A DNA stretch of 64,000 nucleotides from contig WQXU01000001.1 of assembly GCA_009781635.1 (NCBI GenBank), positions 176,705-240,704 of the forward strand, in the 5' to 3' direction. Positions 8,116-17,137 of this stretch are shown piece after piece. This DNA is from Treponema sp. Lineage in GTDB: Bacteria; Spirochaetota; Spirochaetia; Treponematales; Breznakiellaceae. Below the pieces are notes generated by a model, which was not told the origin of the DNA, searched no databases, and saw only the letters and a list, made by a program, of their open reading frames with translations. Both the position numbers and the translations under genes were made by a program. Position 1 is the stretch's first letter, and each line of letters begins with the position of its first letter.

Positions 8116-8860
8116 AGCAAAGCTTCTTGTAAAGATTACTGAAAAATGGCCTGTAAAGGTGCTCTCTTTGGCGGCGGCGCTTGTCATCTCTGTTTTTTAC
8201 AGAATGAATACGCTGGAAACACGTTTTTTTTCTGCTCCTCTTATAATTGAATCCAGCGAGACATTAATCCCTGCAAGCTCTTTTGCAAGCGCAGTAAGGG
8301 TATCATTAAGAGGCGAAGCTGACGGAATACAGCCTATACTGGAAGAAGATATCGAAGCTTATATTGATCTTGGAAGATACACAAACGAAGGCAGTTACAG
8401 AGTACCGGTGCAAATACGCAAAAAAGGCAGCGCTCTTGGAGTTGAACCTCTTGAAATATCCGTGCTTCCAATAGAGATCCCTCTTGTGCTGGAGCAAAGA
8501 ATTACAAAAAATATTTATGTCTTTCCTGTATTCAGCGGAATAGTTGCAGATGGTTTTGAATTGACATATCAGGCATTAATTCCCGCCAGCGTGATCGCAG
8601 AAGGCCCGCGCAGCGTTTTGGAAAGTTATATCGAATTTAATACAGAAACAATCAATCTGGACAGGCGTTATGATGATTTTTCGATTATGGTAAATGTTAT
8701 AAACGATAATCCTTTAATCTCAATTCACGGAAACAGGATACTTGAGTTCAGAGGTTCTATAAGCCGCATCGCGCGGGAAGAACAACAGGAAGAAATCGAA
8801 GAAAATGAAGAAACTGAAGAGATTTCGCATAACGAAGAAACCGGAGATGACGAACAATGA
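8108..8860 (+). CDS. cdaR: YbbR-domain protein, CdaA regulator CdaR
   Basis: About 250 residues with one N-terminal membrane anchor (VKVLSLAAALVISVFYRMN) and an extracytoplasmic region of repeated YbbR beta modules (ASAVRVSLRGEADGI; ITKNIYVFPVFSGIVADGF). CdaR partners bind CdaA and tune c-di-AMP output. The C-terminal 30 residues form an extremely acidic Glu-rich tail (EEQQEEIEENEETEE). I choose the TTG at 8108 because GGGAGG stands correctly before it and the membrane anchor then lies near the start; an ATG at 8042 would add 22 residues overlapping cdaA. It overlaps acpS by four bases (ATGA). Confidence 0.85.
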   Translation: MNRAKLLVKITEKWPVKVLSLAAALVISVFYRMNTLETRFFSAPLIIESSETLIPASSFASAVRVSLRGEADGIQPILEEDIEAYIDLGRYTNEGSYRVPVQIRKKGSALGVEPLEISVLPIEIPLVLEQRITKNIYVFPVFSGIVADGFELTYQALIPASVIAEGPRSVLESYIEFNTETINLDRRYDDFSIMVNVINDNPLISIHGNRILEFRGSISRIAREEQQEEIEENEETEEISHNEETGDDEQ

Positions 8861-9231
8861 TTACAGGTATTGGAGTTGATATCGTTCAAATTGAAAGAAT
8901 GGAAAGGTGGCTCCAAAACGAAAAGCTTCTGGAAAGATATTTTCACAGCGAAGAAGTCGCCCTTGCCAATTCAAGAGGAAAGAGCGCGGCTATGGCACTG
9001 GCTGCAAGATTTGCAGCAAAGGAAGCCTTCGGCAAGGCGCTGGGAACAGGACTTTCGCAGATAGCGCTTAAAGATATTATAGTTATAAATAATGAAAACG
9101 GAAAACCAAACCTGCAGTTAACAGGAACTGCGCAGGAAGCGTTTGAAAAATCCGGCGCGAATAAAGTGCATATTTCATTATCTCATGAAAAGGAAAATGC
9201 AATCGCCATGATTGTTCTGGAGGGGGTGTAA
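8857..9231 (+). CDS. acpS: Holo-[acyl-carrier-protein] synthase
   Basis: Transfers 4'-phosphopantetheine from CoA to apo-ACP. The 124-residue protein has the expected GIGVDIVQIERM (Mg ligand D8) and the RFAAKEAFGKALGTG motif (E56), plus the C-terminal HISLSHEKENAIAMIVLE strand. Length is typical. The ATG overlaps the cdaR stop, and the gene leads into a DUF2225 gene after one base. It supplies active ACP for fatty acid synthesis, whose accAD genes are also in this window. Confidence 0.95.
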   Translation: MITGIGVDIVQIERMERWLQNEKLLERYFHSEEVALANSRGKSAAMALAARFAAKEAFGKALGTGLSQIALKDIIVINNENGKPNLQLTGTAQEAFEKSGANKVHISLSHEKENAIAMIVLEGV

Positions 9232-9232
9232 A

Positions 9233-10093
9233 ATGAAAAAAAAGCCTGAAGAAGACAAAGAATTAAAAATTACTTTTCAATCCACAAAAGAATATAGATG
9301 TCCTGTATGTGATAGTGAGTTCCGCAAAGAAGAGCTGCGCTCAGGAGGCGGCAGACTGATTGCCGGAAAACTGACAGAGGAGCTTCACCGTTTATACGAG
9401 CCGTCTGCAAAATACGGTGAAATATATCCGCTTGTATATGTATCTATTGTCTGCCCTCAATGCTGGTTCTCATCCATGGAAGCGGATTTTTCCCAATTGC
9501 CCAGAGAGAACAAAGACAAATTGATGGAAGATACTGAAAAACGGATGAAAAATACTAAATTGGTGTTTCCCAATGTAGATTTTTCGGAAAACAGAACCTT
9601 AATGGAGGGAGCTGCTTCCCAGTATCTTACATTACACTGTTATGATTATTACAACAAACCGTCTTCTCCAACAATAAAACAGGGACTTGCTTCCATCCGC
9701 TGCGCATGGCTGATAGACGAATTACACAGAAAATATCCGGAGCAGCACTATGACTGGCTTGCTCTGCTCTTCCGGAAAAAAGCGCATTATCTTTACAATG
9801 AAGCGCTCTCCCGCGAGCAAAGCGGCAGAGAAAAGCTTTCCGGCTTAAATGTTTTCGGTCCGGATACAGACAAGAATTATTCGTACGAAGGAATGCTTTA
9901 CATGTGCGCATATTTAAAATACAAGTACGGGCCTGCCAACGATGCGACGGAAAGAAAAACATCACTGGAAGACGCCCGCCGCACAATCTCAAAATTGTTC
10001 GGCATGGGAAAAGCATCCAAGGATAAACCGGGCGCATTCCTTGAACATGCAAGAGCTCTTTATGATACCATTAATAAAGAAATATCAGAGTAA
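9233..10093 (+). CDS. DUF2225 family protein, putative zinc-binding
   Basis: 286 residues. Near the N terminus a CPVC pair (YRCPVCDSEFRKEEL) and later a CPQC pair (VSIVCPQCWFSSME) form a split four-cysteine site, as in the DUF2225 family. The remainder is helical and looks TPR-like (YNEALSREQSG; LEDARRTISKLFGMGK). The start is the ATG at 9233, preceded by GGAGGGGGTG; an earlier frame start at 9212 lies inside acpS. The function of the family is not established. The stop overlaps the truA start by one base, so it is part of the cdaA-truA operon. Confidence 0.8.
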   Translation: MKKKPEEDKELKITFQSTKEYRCPVCDSEFRKEELRSGGGRLIAGKLTEELHRLYEPSAKYGEIYPLVYVSIVCPQCWFSSMEADFSQLPRENKDKLMEDTEKRMKNTKLVFPNVDFSENRTLMEGAASQYLTLHCYDYYNKPSSPTIKQGLASIRCAWLIDELHRKYPEQHYDWLALLFRKKAHYLYNEALSREQSGREKLSGLNVFGPDTDKNYSYEGMLYMCAYLKYKYGPANDATERKTSLEDARRTISKLFGMGKASKDKPGAFLEHARALYDTINKEISE

Positions 10094-10848
10094 TGCAAAG
10101 GAATATTAAACTTGTCATTGCATACGATGGAACTGATTTCTGCGGCTGGCAGAGACAGGGCGGTACAAAGGCAAGAACAGTTCAGGGTGTAATAGAAGAA
10201 GCGCTTGAAAAATTACACGGCTCATTTATAAAGCTCACAGGTTCCGGCAGAACTGATTCTGGCGTTCATGCAAAAGGACAGGTTGCCAATTTTTATACTA
10301 ATATCGAAAGCATTCCCGCAAACCGTTTTGCTTCGGCTTTAAACTCATCTCTTCCGCGTGATGTCCGCATACTGGAATCGGCGGAAGTGCCGCCTGAATT
10401 TCATGCCCGTTTCAGCGCCTGCTTTCGTACATACCGGTATCAGTTTATTTACCGCCGTCCTTCCTTGCCGACAGAAAACCGCTATAATCTGCGGTTATGG
10501 CATGTTCCAAACCTGGAACTTCTTAACGCCTACGGAAGACTGCTTTTAGGTGAAACAGACTGCTCCATTTTTGCAGGCGCAGGCGATACAAGCAGATCGA
10601 AAACACGCTACATTTACAGGGCGTATTTTTATGCGGAAAAAGACAGTATAATTTTTGAGATCTGCGCCAACGCCTTCCTTAAAAATATGGTTCGCTCTGT
10701 TGCAGGGACATTCCTTCACTACGAGGAAAGCGCTGTGCCACCCTGCGCGCTTAAGGAAATAATCGCATCAGGAAAACGCTCGCTTGCAGGCCCCACTCTT
10801 CCGCCGCAGGGACTTTTTCTGTGGAAAATTGAATTTAAAATCTCTTGA
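10093..10848 (+). CDS. truA: tRNA pseudouridine(38-40) synthase TruA
   Basis: Isomerises uridines 38-40 in the anticodon arm of tRNAs. The N terminus LVIAYDGTDFCGWQRQ and the catalytic GRTDSGVHAKGQ (nucleophile D55) are unmistakable, and FLKNMVRSVAGTFL near the C terminus is the conserved RNA-contact segment. At 251 residues it is full length. The start is coupled to the preceding gene (TAATG). A TTGACA box overlaps its stop at 10845-10850, but I see no matching -10, so a promoter for the following pot operon is uncertain. Confidence 0.96.
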   Translation: MQRNIKLVIAYDGTDFCGWQRQGGTKARTVQGVIEEALEKLHGSFIKLTGSGRTDSGVHAKGQVANFYTNIESIPANRFASALNSSLPRDVRILESAEVPPEFHARFSACFRTYRYQFIYRRPSLPTENRYNLRLWHVPNLELLNAYGRLLLGETDCSIFAGAGDTSRSKTRYIYRAYFYAEKDSIIFEICANAFLKNMVRSVAGTFLHYEESAVPPCALKEIIASGKRSLAGPTLPPQGLFLWKIEFKIS

Positions 10849-10949
10849 CATTATTTTTAAAAAACCCCATTGTTCACTATGGATTAATCAGCCGGCGTTG
10901 GAAGATGCTGTGCTATGAACGCTTCTAAAGGGAGGCTGGAAGGAATATA

Positions 10950-12128
10950 TTGATAGGAAGCAATGTTGTCATCGACGGGATTTGCAAATCCTTTGGTGAT
11001 TTCGAGGTGCTCAAGAATGTGAGCCTGGAAATTAAAAAAGGAGAGTTTTTTTCCCTATTGGGGCCGTCGGGATGCGGCAAAACTACTTTATTGCGCATAA
11101 TCGCCGGTTTTGAACATCCTGATAAAGGAACACTCACCCTTGACGGAGACAATGTGCTTTCCCTTCCGCCCAATAGGCGTCCGACAAATACCGTGTTTCA
11201 AAGCTATGCCCTTTTTCCCCATCTTAGCGTATTTGAGAATGTTGCTTTCTCTCCAAGATTAAAAGGCGCCTCTTCAGCGCAGGTAAAAAGCAAGGTGGAA
11301 CAATACCTTGAACTTGTACGTCTGGAGGGGCACGCGGATAAAAAACCAAACCAGCTTTCAGGCGGACAGAAGCAGCGTGTAGCCATTGCCCGCGCTCTTA
11401 TTAACGAACCCCGCGTACTGCTGCTCGACGAGCCGCTTTCGGCGCTGGATGCAAAATTGCGCCAGCACATGCTCATCGAACTTGACCGGATCCACGATGA
11501 AATCGGCATCACTTTTATTTATGTAACGCACGATCAGCAGGAAGCGCTTTCTGTTTCTGACAGAATTGCTGTCATGAATCAGGGAGAGATTTTACAGATA
11601 GACACTCCCCACGAAATATATGAAAGCCCTGCTACGAATTTTGTCGCCAAGTTTATCGGAGAAACAAATCTTTTCGACGGCACAATAATAAGCGTAGAAA
11701 GAGTAAAGCTCCACGATTTTGAGGGAGTGACAGAATACATGGCGGAAGTTGAAATCCCCGAATTGGGAATAATCAAGGTAACCGATGTAGATGAATTAAA
11801 GGTAGGTCAGCGCGTTTGCTTTACGATAAGGCCTGAAAAAATAGTTATTACAAAAGAAAAACCTGCCACAAAACGCGATGATATAAATCTTCTTAAGGGT
11901 GTTGTAGACGAACCTATTTATTCCGGTTTTCAGACAAAATTTTATGTCCAGATTACAGAAAAATCCGGTGAGAACTATCAGTCTGCAAACTCTTTTGCAG
12001 GCACCATAATCCGCGTGATAAAGCAGCATGCCAATTACTCGGATGAAGGACCTGATATTTGCTGGAAGGATTCTGTTTACCTTTCATGGAGCGCAGTTGA
12101 CGGCTATATTGTCGAGGTAAAGAATTGA
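10950..12128 (+). CDS. potA: Spermidine/putrescine ABC transporter ATP-binding protein
   Basis: Energises polyamine import. Walker A is [11 protein letters not shown], the Q-loop is [10 protein letters not shown], the ABC signature is [15 protein letters not shown], Walker B is [12 protein letters not shown], and the H-loop is [11 protein letters not shown]-terminal TOBE regulatory domain follows GETNLFDG. At 392 residues it is slightly longer than E. coli PotA. The start is a TTG at 10950 with AAGGA upstream. The stop overlaps the potB start by four bases. The pairing with potBC and two PotD receptors supports polyamine specificity. Confidence 0.93.
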   Translation: MIGSNVVIDGICKSFGDFEVLKNVSLEIKKGEFFSLLGPSGCGKTTLLRIIAGFEHPDKGTLTLDGDNVLSLPPNRRPTNTVFQSYALFPHLSVFENVAFSPRLKGASSAQVKSKVEQYLELVRLEGHADKKPNQLSGGQKQRVAIARALINEPRVLLLDEPLSALDAKLRQHMLIELDRIHDEIGITFIYVTHDQQEALSVSDRIAVMNQGEILQIDTPHEIYESPATNFVAKFIGETNLFDGTIISVERVKLHDFEGVTEYMAEVEIPELGIIKVTDVDELKVGQRVCFTIRPEKIVITKEKPATKRDDINLLKGVVDEPIYSGFQTKFYVQITEKSGENYQSANSFAGTIIRVIKQHANYSDEGPDICWKDSVYLSWSAVDGYIVEVKN

Positions 12129-13066
12129 AAGCCAGGTCAGCGCAAATGCGCAGATCCGCCGAAGGCCAGGTTCGCAAGTCGCAGAATTACGGCCCGCTCT
12201 ATTCATCTCCCATGGCAATCTGGTTTACAGTCTTTTTTCTGGCTCCAATTGCGATTGTCATTGTCTTCAGTTTCATGAAAAAGGGGCTTTACGGCGGCGT
12301 TGTACAGGAGTTCTCGCTTGATGCTTACCGCTATCTTGCAGATCCGGTTTTTTTAAAGATCACACTGCGCACGCTTGTTACTTCGGTTATCGCAACGGTT
12401 ATTACCATTTTGATCGCTCTGCCCTGCGGGTATGCAATGGCAAGAAGCAAACATCAGACTCTGCTTCTGCTTCTTATTATCATTCCTTTCTGGACAAACT
12501 TTTTAATCAGGGTTTTTGCATGGCTGAATATTCTTGGAAATAACGGATTCATTAATCAATTATTGATTAATATGGGTTTAATAAGCGATTACCTTCCGCT
12601 TCTTTACAATCAGAATGCGGTTATTCTTGTTCTTGTTTATATGTATCTGCCCTATGCCATACTGCCCTTATTTTCAACAATTGATAAATTTGATTTTTCA
12701 CTTCTTGAAGCTGCGCGCGATCTTGGTGCGAATAAATTTATATCGATGATAACAATACTGCTTCCAAACATAAGAGGCGGAATTTTTACAGCGGTGCTGT
12801 TTACATTCATCCCGATTTTCGGCGCTTATGCGGTTCCGCTTCTTGTAGGCGGCATGGATTCATACATGCTTGGCAATATAATCGCAGACCAGCTTTTAAA
12901 GTCGCGTAACTGGCCGCGCGCCGCCGCCATTTCCATGGTGCTTACAATTGCAACTACAGTCGGCGTCTTGTGGATGATGCATACGCAGAAAAAAGATGCC
13001 TCAAGAAAAGTTGAATCAAAAATGCAGACTGCAGACAGGAAAACGGAAAGTGAGGGTATACAATGA
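12125..13066 (+). CDS. potB: Polyamine ABC transporter permease PotB
   Basis: Inner-membrane permease of 313 residues with six predicted membrane spans, including IWFTVFFLAPIAIVIVFSFM near the N terminus. The coupling helix that docks on PotA is visible as EAARDLGANKFISMITILLP. An N-terminal extension of about 20 charged residues precedes the first span. The TTG start overlaps the potA stop. The C-terminal tail (KKDASRKVESKMQTADRKTE) is basic and hydrophilic, longer than in E. coli PotB. Confidence 0.92.
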   Translation: MKARSAQMRRSAEGQVRKSQNYGPLYSSPMAIWFTVFFLAPIAIVIVFSFMKKGLYGGVVQEFSLDAYRYLADPVFLKITLRTLVTSVIATVITILIALPCGYAMARSKHQTLLLLLIIIPFWTNFLIRVFAWLNILGNNGFINQLLINMGLISDYLPLLYNQNAVILVLVYMYLPYAILPLFSTIDKFDFSLLEAARDLGANKFISMITILLPNIRGGIFTAVLFTFIPIFGAYAVPLLVGGMDSYMLGNIIADQLLKSRNWPRAAAISMVLTIATTVGVLWMMHTQKKDASRKVESKMQTADRKTESEGIQ

Positions 13067-13923
13067 GCCACAGCTTTCTGTCAAATCTGATAAAACCCTC
13101 AAAGATGCAAAACGAAGCTGCAAGGCATGCAAGACGCGCTTACAGGCAGTATTTTTCATTATCGAATACTGTTCTTATAATTACGCTTGTATTTCTTTTT
13201 CTGCCTTTGGCAGTCCTTGTTATTTATTCATTTAACGGCGCTACAAGCATGCAATGGACAGGTTTCTCTCTTCGCTGGTACCAAAGGCTCCTTACAGAAC
13301 GCGGATTATGGACTGCGTTAAGAAACAGCCTTGTAATCGCATTATCATCAGCGGCTACTGCGACAGTTATCGGAACTATAGGCGCGATAGGAATAAGCTG
13401 GTACAAATTCAGGCTAAGAAGCTATGTGCAGACAATTTCATTTCTGCCGATGATTCTGCCTGAAATTATTATCGGCGTATCCCTTGCAATATTTTTTGCA
13501 GGTGTTGGAATACAGCTTGGGCTTCTTACAATTTACATCGCGCATACAACCTTTAATATTCCATTTGTGTTTTTAATGGTCATGGCGCGCCTTGATGAAT
13601 TTGATTTTTCTATAATCGAAGCTGCCGCAGATCTTGGAGCAAATGAAAGAGAAACAATGTTTAAAATCATACTTCCCATTTGCATGCCGGGTATTATTTC
13701 CGGGCTTCTTACCGCCATTACATTGTCTCTTGAAGACTTTGTCATTACCTTCTTTGTGGCAGGCCCGGGCTCTTCTACTCTGCCGATATTTATATATTCC
13801 GCCATTACGCGCAAAGGCGGAATAACGCCTCTTATAAGCGCGCTTTCTGTAGTAATGATACTGGGAACTGTTCTTTTATGCATAACGCTGAGAAAATTCC
13901 TTAAATACATTGCGGCAAAATAG
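13063..13923 (+). CDS. potC: Polyamine ABC transporter permease PotC
   Basis: Second permease subunit, 286 residues, six spans. The cytoplasmic coupling motif is EAAADLGANERETMFKIILP, matching its partner. The N-terminal TVLIITLVFLFLPLAVLVIYSF span and the SLEDFVITFFVAGPGSSTLP segment are typical of PotC. It overlaps potB by four bases (ATGA), so potABC are tightly coupled. A small stem-loop and a 59-base gap separate it from the first potD. Confidence 0.93.
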   Translation: MSHSFLSNLIKPSKMQNEAARHARRAYRQYFSLSNTVLIITLVFLFLPLAVLVIYSFNGATSMQWTGFSLRWYQRLLTERGLWTALRNSLVIALSSAATATVIGTIGAIGISWYKFRLRSYVQTISFLPMILPEIIIGVSLAIFFAGVGIQLGLLTIYIAHTTFNIPFVFLMVMARLDEFDFSIIEAAADLGANERETMFKIILPICMPGIISGLLTAITLSLEDFVITFFVAGPGSSTLPIFIYSAITRKGGITPLISALSVVMILGTVLLCITLRKFLKYIAAK

Positions 13924-13930
13924 TGTATAA

Positions 13931-13953
13931 AAGGATCTTGTATGAGATTCCTT
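13931..13953 (+). other. Intercistronic stem-loop between potC and potD
   Basis: aaggatct at 13931-13938 pairs with agattcctt at 13945-13953, with one bulged base. It is followed by an AT-rich stretch but no clear T run. Such hairpins often protect or process the mRNA so that the binding protein is made in excess of the permease. A weak terminator is the alternative. Confidence 0.4.
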
Positions 13954-13982
13954 AATTTTAATTATTAGAAAAGGGATTTATT

Positions 13983-15110
13983 ATGGAGGAAAAACTGGAA
14001 ATACTTTTCAAAAACGCAGTCTTGGACAGGACTCATGCAGTAATGCTGCACGGAAGGCTGCGTTTTAAAAAGGCAGGCGTTTTGGCATGCGTTTTTTTAC
14101 TGAGTCTTGTCGCATTATTAACGGGGAGCTGCGAACAGAAGGAGCGCCTTTACATTTACAACTGGACTTATTACACGCCGGATTCGGTTATAGAAAAGTT
14201 TGAGGCGGAATACAATGTAAGGGTTATATATGATGAGTTTGCATCAAACGAGGACATGTATGCAAAACTTAAATCCGGAGGCAGCGGTTACGATATTGTT
14301 TTTCCGTCGGCGGATTATGTGTCAATCATGATTGCGCAGAATATGCTGGAAAAAATAGATAAATCATTAATACCCAATTTAAAAAATATAGACCCTGTGG
14401 TCCTTCAGTATACGGACTATGATTCTTATATGGACTATTCTGTTCCCTATTATTTCGGAGCGGCAGGAATAATAGTAAACACTTCAAGAGTTCCCGTTTA
14501 CGAAGAAAGCTGGTCAATTTTTGAAAGAGAGGATCTGCGCGGACGCATGACCATGTTAGACGACATGCGCGAAGTGATGGGAGATGCGCTTTCCTACCTT
14601 GGATATTCTGTAAACACAAAAGATGCGGCGCAGATAATGCAGGCAAGGGATTTAATAAACTATTCGTGGAAACCAAATCTTGTAAAATTCGATGCGGATG
14701 CTTTTGGAAAAGGTTTTGCAAACGGAGAGTTCTGGGTAGTACAGGGTTATCCTGAAGTTGTATTTGAAGAAATCGCCGAAGACAGAAGAATGATGGAAAA
14801 TACGGTCTTCTTTTTCCCGAAAGAAGGGGGACCTGCCTACATAGACAGCATGGTAATTTTAAAGGACTCAAGAAATACCGAACTTGCGCATAAATTTATT
14901 AATTTTATACACCGTCCTGAAATTTACGCCGAGTTTGCAGATGCTTTCGGCTTTCCGGCGACAGTAAATGTGCCGGCACGTGAATTAAAACAAGGGCCTT
15001 CCTGGTACCTTGCTGAAGAACTTGCCAATGTAGAACTAAAAAGAGATCTTGGCTCTGCATTGGATATCTACAATGATGCATGGTTTAACTCCATAAGAGC
15101 TGGAGAGTAG
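13983..15110 (+). CDS. potD: Spermidine/putrescine-binding lipoprotein PotD, copy 1
   Basis: Periplasmic solute receptor of 375 residues. A hydrophobic signal segment (AGVLACVFLLSLVALL) ends in the lipobox LLTGSC (C50), so it is probably a lipoprotein. The mature part starts with the PotD hallmark LYIYNWTYYTPDSVIEKFE and retains GGSGYDIVFPSADY and SIPYF-type binding segments. The assigned start gives an unusually long 30-residue n-region; the ATG at 14043 would give a more normal signal peptide but has a poorer ribosome site. It is a close paralogue of the next gene. Confidence 0.9.
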   Translation: MEEKLEILFKNAVLDRTHAVMLHGRLRFKKAGVLACVFLLSLVALLTGSCEQKERLYIYNWTYYTPDSVIEKFEAEYNVRVIYDEFASNEDMYAKLKSGGSGYDIVFPSADYVSIMIAQNMLEKIDKSLIPNLKNIDPVVLQYTDYDSYMDYSVPYYFGAAGIIVNTSRVPVYEESWSIFEREDLRGRMTMLDDMREVMGDALSYLGYSVNTKDAAQIMQARDLINYSWKPNLVKFDADAFGKGFANGEFWVVQGYPEVVFEEIAEDRRMMENTVFFFPKEGGPAYIDSMVILKDSRNTELAHKFINFIHRPEIYAEFADAFGFPATVNVPARELKQGPSWYLAEELANVELKRDLGSALDIYNDAWFNSIRAGE

Positions 15111-15174
15111 CTATATATTTTTAACGCTGCTCATGTCATACTTAGACAGGAAAAGTTAATATGGGAGGTACATG

Positions 15175-16263
15175 ATGATTAAAAGAGATTTGCAACAGGC
15201 CTGCAAGGCGAAGTTTCAAGTGAACATCATCCTACTGGCGGTTTTGGCGGTGCTTATTATGCCCGTCATTATTTCCTGTGATTCAAGAGAAAGATTGTAT
15301 ATTTACAACTGGACGTATTATACGCCGGATTCTGTCATTGAAAAATTTGAAAATGAGTACAATGTCAGAGTGATATATGACGAATTCTCATCCAATGAAG
15401 AAATGTATGCGAAACTCAGGGCAAGCAGAGGCAGAAGCAGTTACGATATTGTCTTCCCTTCCAAGGACTATGTTCCGATAATGATCCGGGAAGGCATGCT
15501 GGAAAAGATTGATCATTCAAAAATGAAAAATCTTGGAAACATCGACCCTGAAATACTCAGCATTGCAAGCTATGATCCTGACATGCAGTATTCAATTCCC
15601 TATTTTTACGGCGCAGCAGGCATAATAGTAAATACAGCCAGAGTTCCCGATTATGAAAAAAGCTGGTCCATTTTCGCAAGAGAGGATCTGCGCGGACGCA
15701 TGACAATGCTCGATGATTTACGCGAGGTATTGGGCGGAGCGCTGGCCTTCCTTGGCCATTCTGTAAATACCGTGAACCCGGCCCATGTAAATGCGGCAAG
15801 AGACTTAATAAATAACTCATGGAAACCAAACCTTGTAAAGTTTGACGCAGAAGCCTTTGCCAAAGGTTATGCCAATGGTGATTTTTGGGTTGTTCACGCC
15901 TTTCCGGAAGCTGTATTTGAAGAAATTATTGATCTCCCCGCGCTTTTAAATGATACAGTCTTTTTTATTCCGGATGAAGGAGGCCCGTCTTATATAGATA
16001 ATATGGTTATCCTGAAAGACGCAAGAAATATCGATCTTGCGCATTTATTTATCGATTTTATCCACAGACCGGAAATATACGCCGAATTTGTCGATGAATT
16101 CGGCCTGCCTGCAACGGTAAATATTCCTGCAAGAAGGTATAAAAAGGGTTACTCATTATATGAGGCAAGCGCTCTTAACAACACCGAGCTTGTAGATGAT
16201 TTGGGCGATCATTTGGAACTATACACAAATGCCTGGTTTAACTCGATAAGGGTTGGGGATTAA
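15175..16263 (+). CDS. potD: Spermidine/putrescine-binding lipoprotein PotD, copy 2
   Basis: Second receptor of the same transporter, 362 residues. The signal peptide ends at the lipobox VIISC (C35). From LYIYNWTYYTPDSVIEKFE onward it matches copy 1 over the whole length, including SWSIFAREDLRGRMTMLDD and the C-terminal AWFNSIR. GGAGG at 15164-15168 sits six bases before the ATG at 15175; the ATG at 15172 is the alternative. Tandem duplication of potD suggests two related ligands or dosage. Differences concentrate in the signal peptide and the central loops. Confidence 0.92.
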   Translation: MIKRDLQQACKAKFQVNIILLAVLAVLIMPVIISCDSRERLYIYNWTYYTPDSVIEKFENEYNVRVIYDEFSSNEEMYAKLRASRGRSSYDIVFPSKDYVPIMIREGMLEKIDHSKMKNLGNIDPEILSIASYDPDMQYSIPYFYGAAGIIVNTARVPDYEKSWSIFAREDLRGRMTMLDDLREVLGGALAFLGHSVNTVNPAHVNAARDLINNSWKPNLVKFDAEAFAKGYANGDFWVVHAFPEAVFEEIIDLPALLNDTVFFIPDEGGPSYIDNMVILKDARNIDLAHLFIDFIHRPEIYAEFVDEFGLPATVNIPARRYKKGYSLYEASALNNTELVDDLGDHLELYTNAWFNSIRVGD

Positions 16264-16274
16264 TCTGCAGATCA

Positions 16275-16293
16275 GGGGGCTTGTAAGGCCCCC
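16275..16293 (+). terminator. GC-rich hairpin after potD copy 2
   Basis: gggggc (16275-16280) pairs with gccccc (16288-16293) around a seven-base loop, 12 bases after the potD stop. No T run follows, so termination efficiency is doubtful. Confidence 0.4.
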
Positions 16294-16362
16294 CTAATCC
16301 CCTTTACACAATTAAAAAAATATGATAAATCTGTAAAAGAGACTCAACTAAGGAAGGATAAT

Positions 16363-16554
16363 ATGTCACGGAGTTGTGATATTTGCGGAAAACATACAAT
16401 CACCGGAAATAAGGTAAGTCATGCCAAAAACCGTACCCGCCGTACCTGGAAACCCAATCTGTTAAAGCTAAAAACCGAAGCCGGCGGTACAACCATGAAG
16501 CTTAAAATTTGTACAAGATGCCTTAAAAGTGATTATGTAACAAAAAAAGTTTAA
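16363..16554 (+). CDS. rpmB: 50S ribosomal protein L28
   Basis: A 63-residue basic protein with the L28 pattern: [20 protein letters not shown] at the N terminus, then [11 protein letters not shown], and CTRCLKS near the end. Both Cys pairs are kept (CDIC and CTRC), so this is the zinc-binding form. AAGGA precedes the ATG at a good distance. The gene is single and not linked to rpmG; an unknown gene follows after 12 bases. Confidence 0.95.
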   Translation: MSRSCDICGKHTITGNKVSHAKNRTRRTWKPNLLKLKTEAGGTTMKLKICTRCLKSDYVTKKV

Positions 16555-16566
16555 TGCACTCTGCCA

Positions 16567-17136
16567 ATGACAGATAAAAGACTGCTGCAAACGCTTGATT
16601 ATATCCTCAATTACAGCAGTGAAGCAGGTATAGAGGCGATTGCCGAAGCTGTTGTAAGGCGCCGCCGTGATATAACCGTATTCAGCGCAGTCGGCAATAT
16701 GCCGGATCCTCAGAGAATGGCCAGAGAAATTACTGAAAGAATTAACGGCGGAATCGGCATAAATATTGAGAGCATGAAAAAATCTGTCCAGGATATGATA
16801 ATTAAATTACTGCGCGAGCATGCGCCTGAACTTAATGACAATCAAATTAATGAATTATGCCAGGCATGGCTTCCGGACAGATCCGTAAAGACAGATACCC
16901 CGGGCAGCCTGCCGTCCGATGTTCTTCTTTCCATGATTGAACAGTTTGTTTCCTTCTCCCGCGGAGAGATGCAGAAATCGGTTGACAGCAGCCTTCGAAA
17001 CGAAATGGGCGCCTGGCCGCAGAGGTACTGGGACGCTTTTCCGCCTGTTGTCCGCCGGATAATTTCCGATTATTTAAAAGACAAAACCGCAGAGAAAGAA
17101 TATAAATCCAAAATTGCAATTGCACTAGGGCTTTAA
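16567..17136 (+). CDS. Conserved-looking hypothetical protein (189 aa)
   Basis: I do not recognise a family. The sequence is soluble, helix-rich and without Cys-pair or signal motifs. It reads MTDKRLLQTLDYILNYSSEA at the start, with an Arg-rich VVRRRRDITVF and a C-terminal PVVRRIISDYLKDK segment. It sits 12 bases after rpmB in the same direction and ends one base before the convergent uridine-kinase-like gene. An internal GLGIN-like segment (NGGIGINIESM) is not diagnostic. The frame shows normal codon usage over its full length, so it is likely real. Confidence 0.7.
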   Translation: MTDKRLLQTLDYILNYSSEAGIEAIAEAVVRRRRDITVFSAVGNMPDPQRMAREITERINGGIGINIESMKKSVQDMIIKLLREHAPELNDNQINELCQAWLPDRSVKTDTPGSLPSDVLLSMIEQFVSFSRGEMQKSVDSSLRNEMGAWPQRYWDAFPPVVRRIISDYLKDKTAEKEYKSKIAIALGL

Positions 17137-17137
17137 A

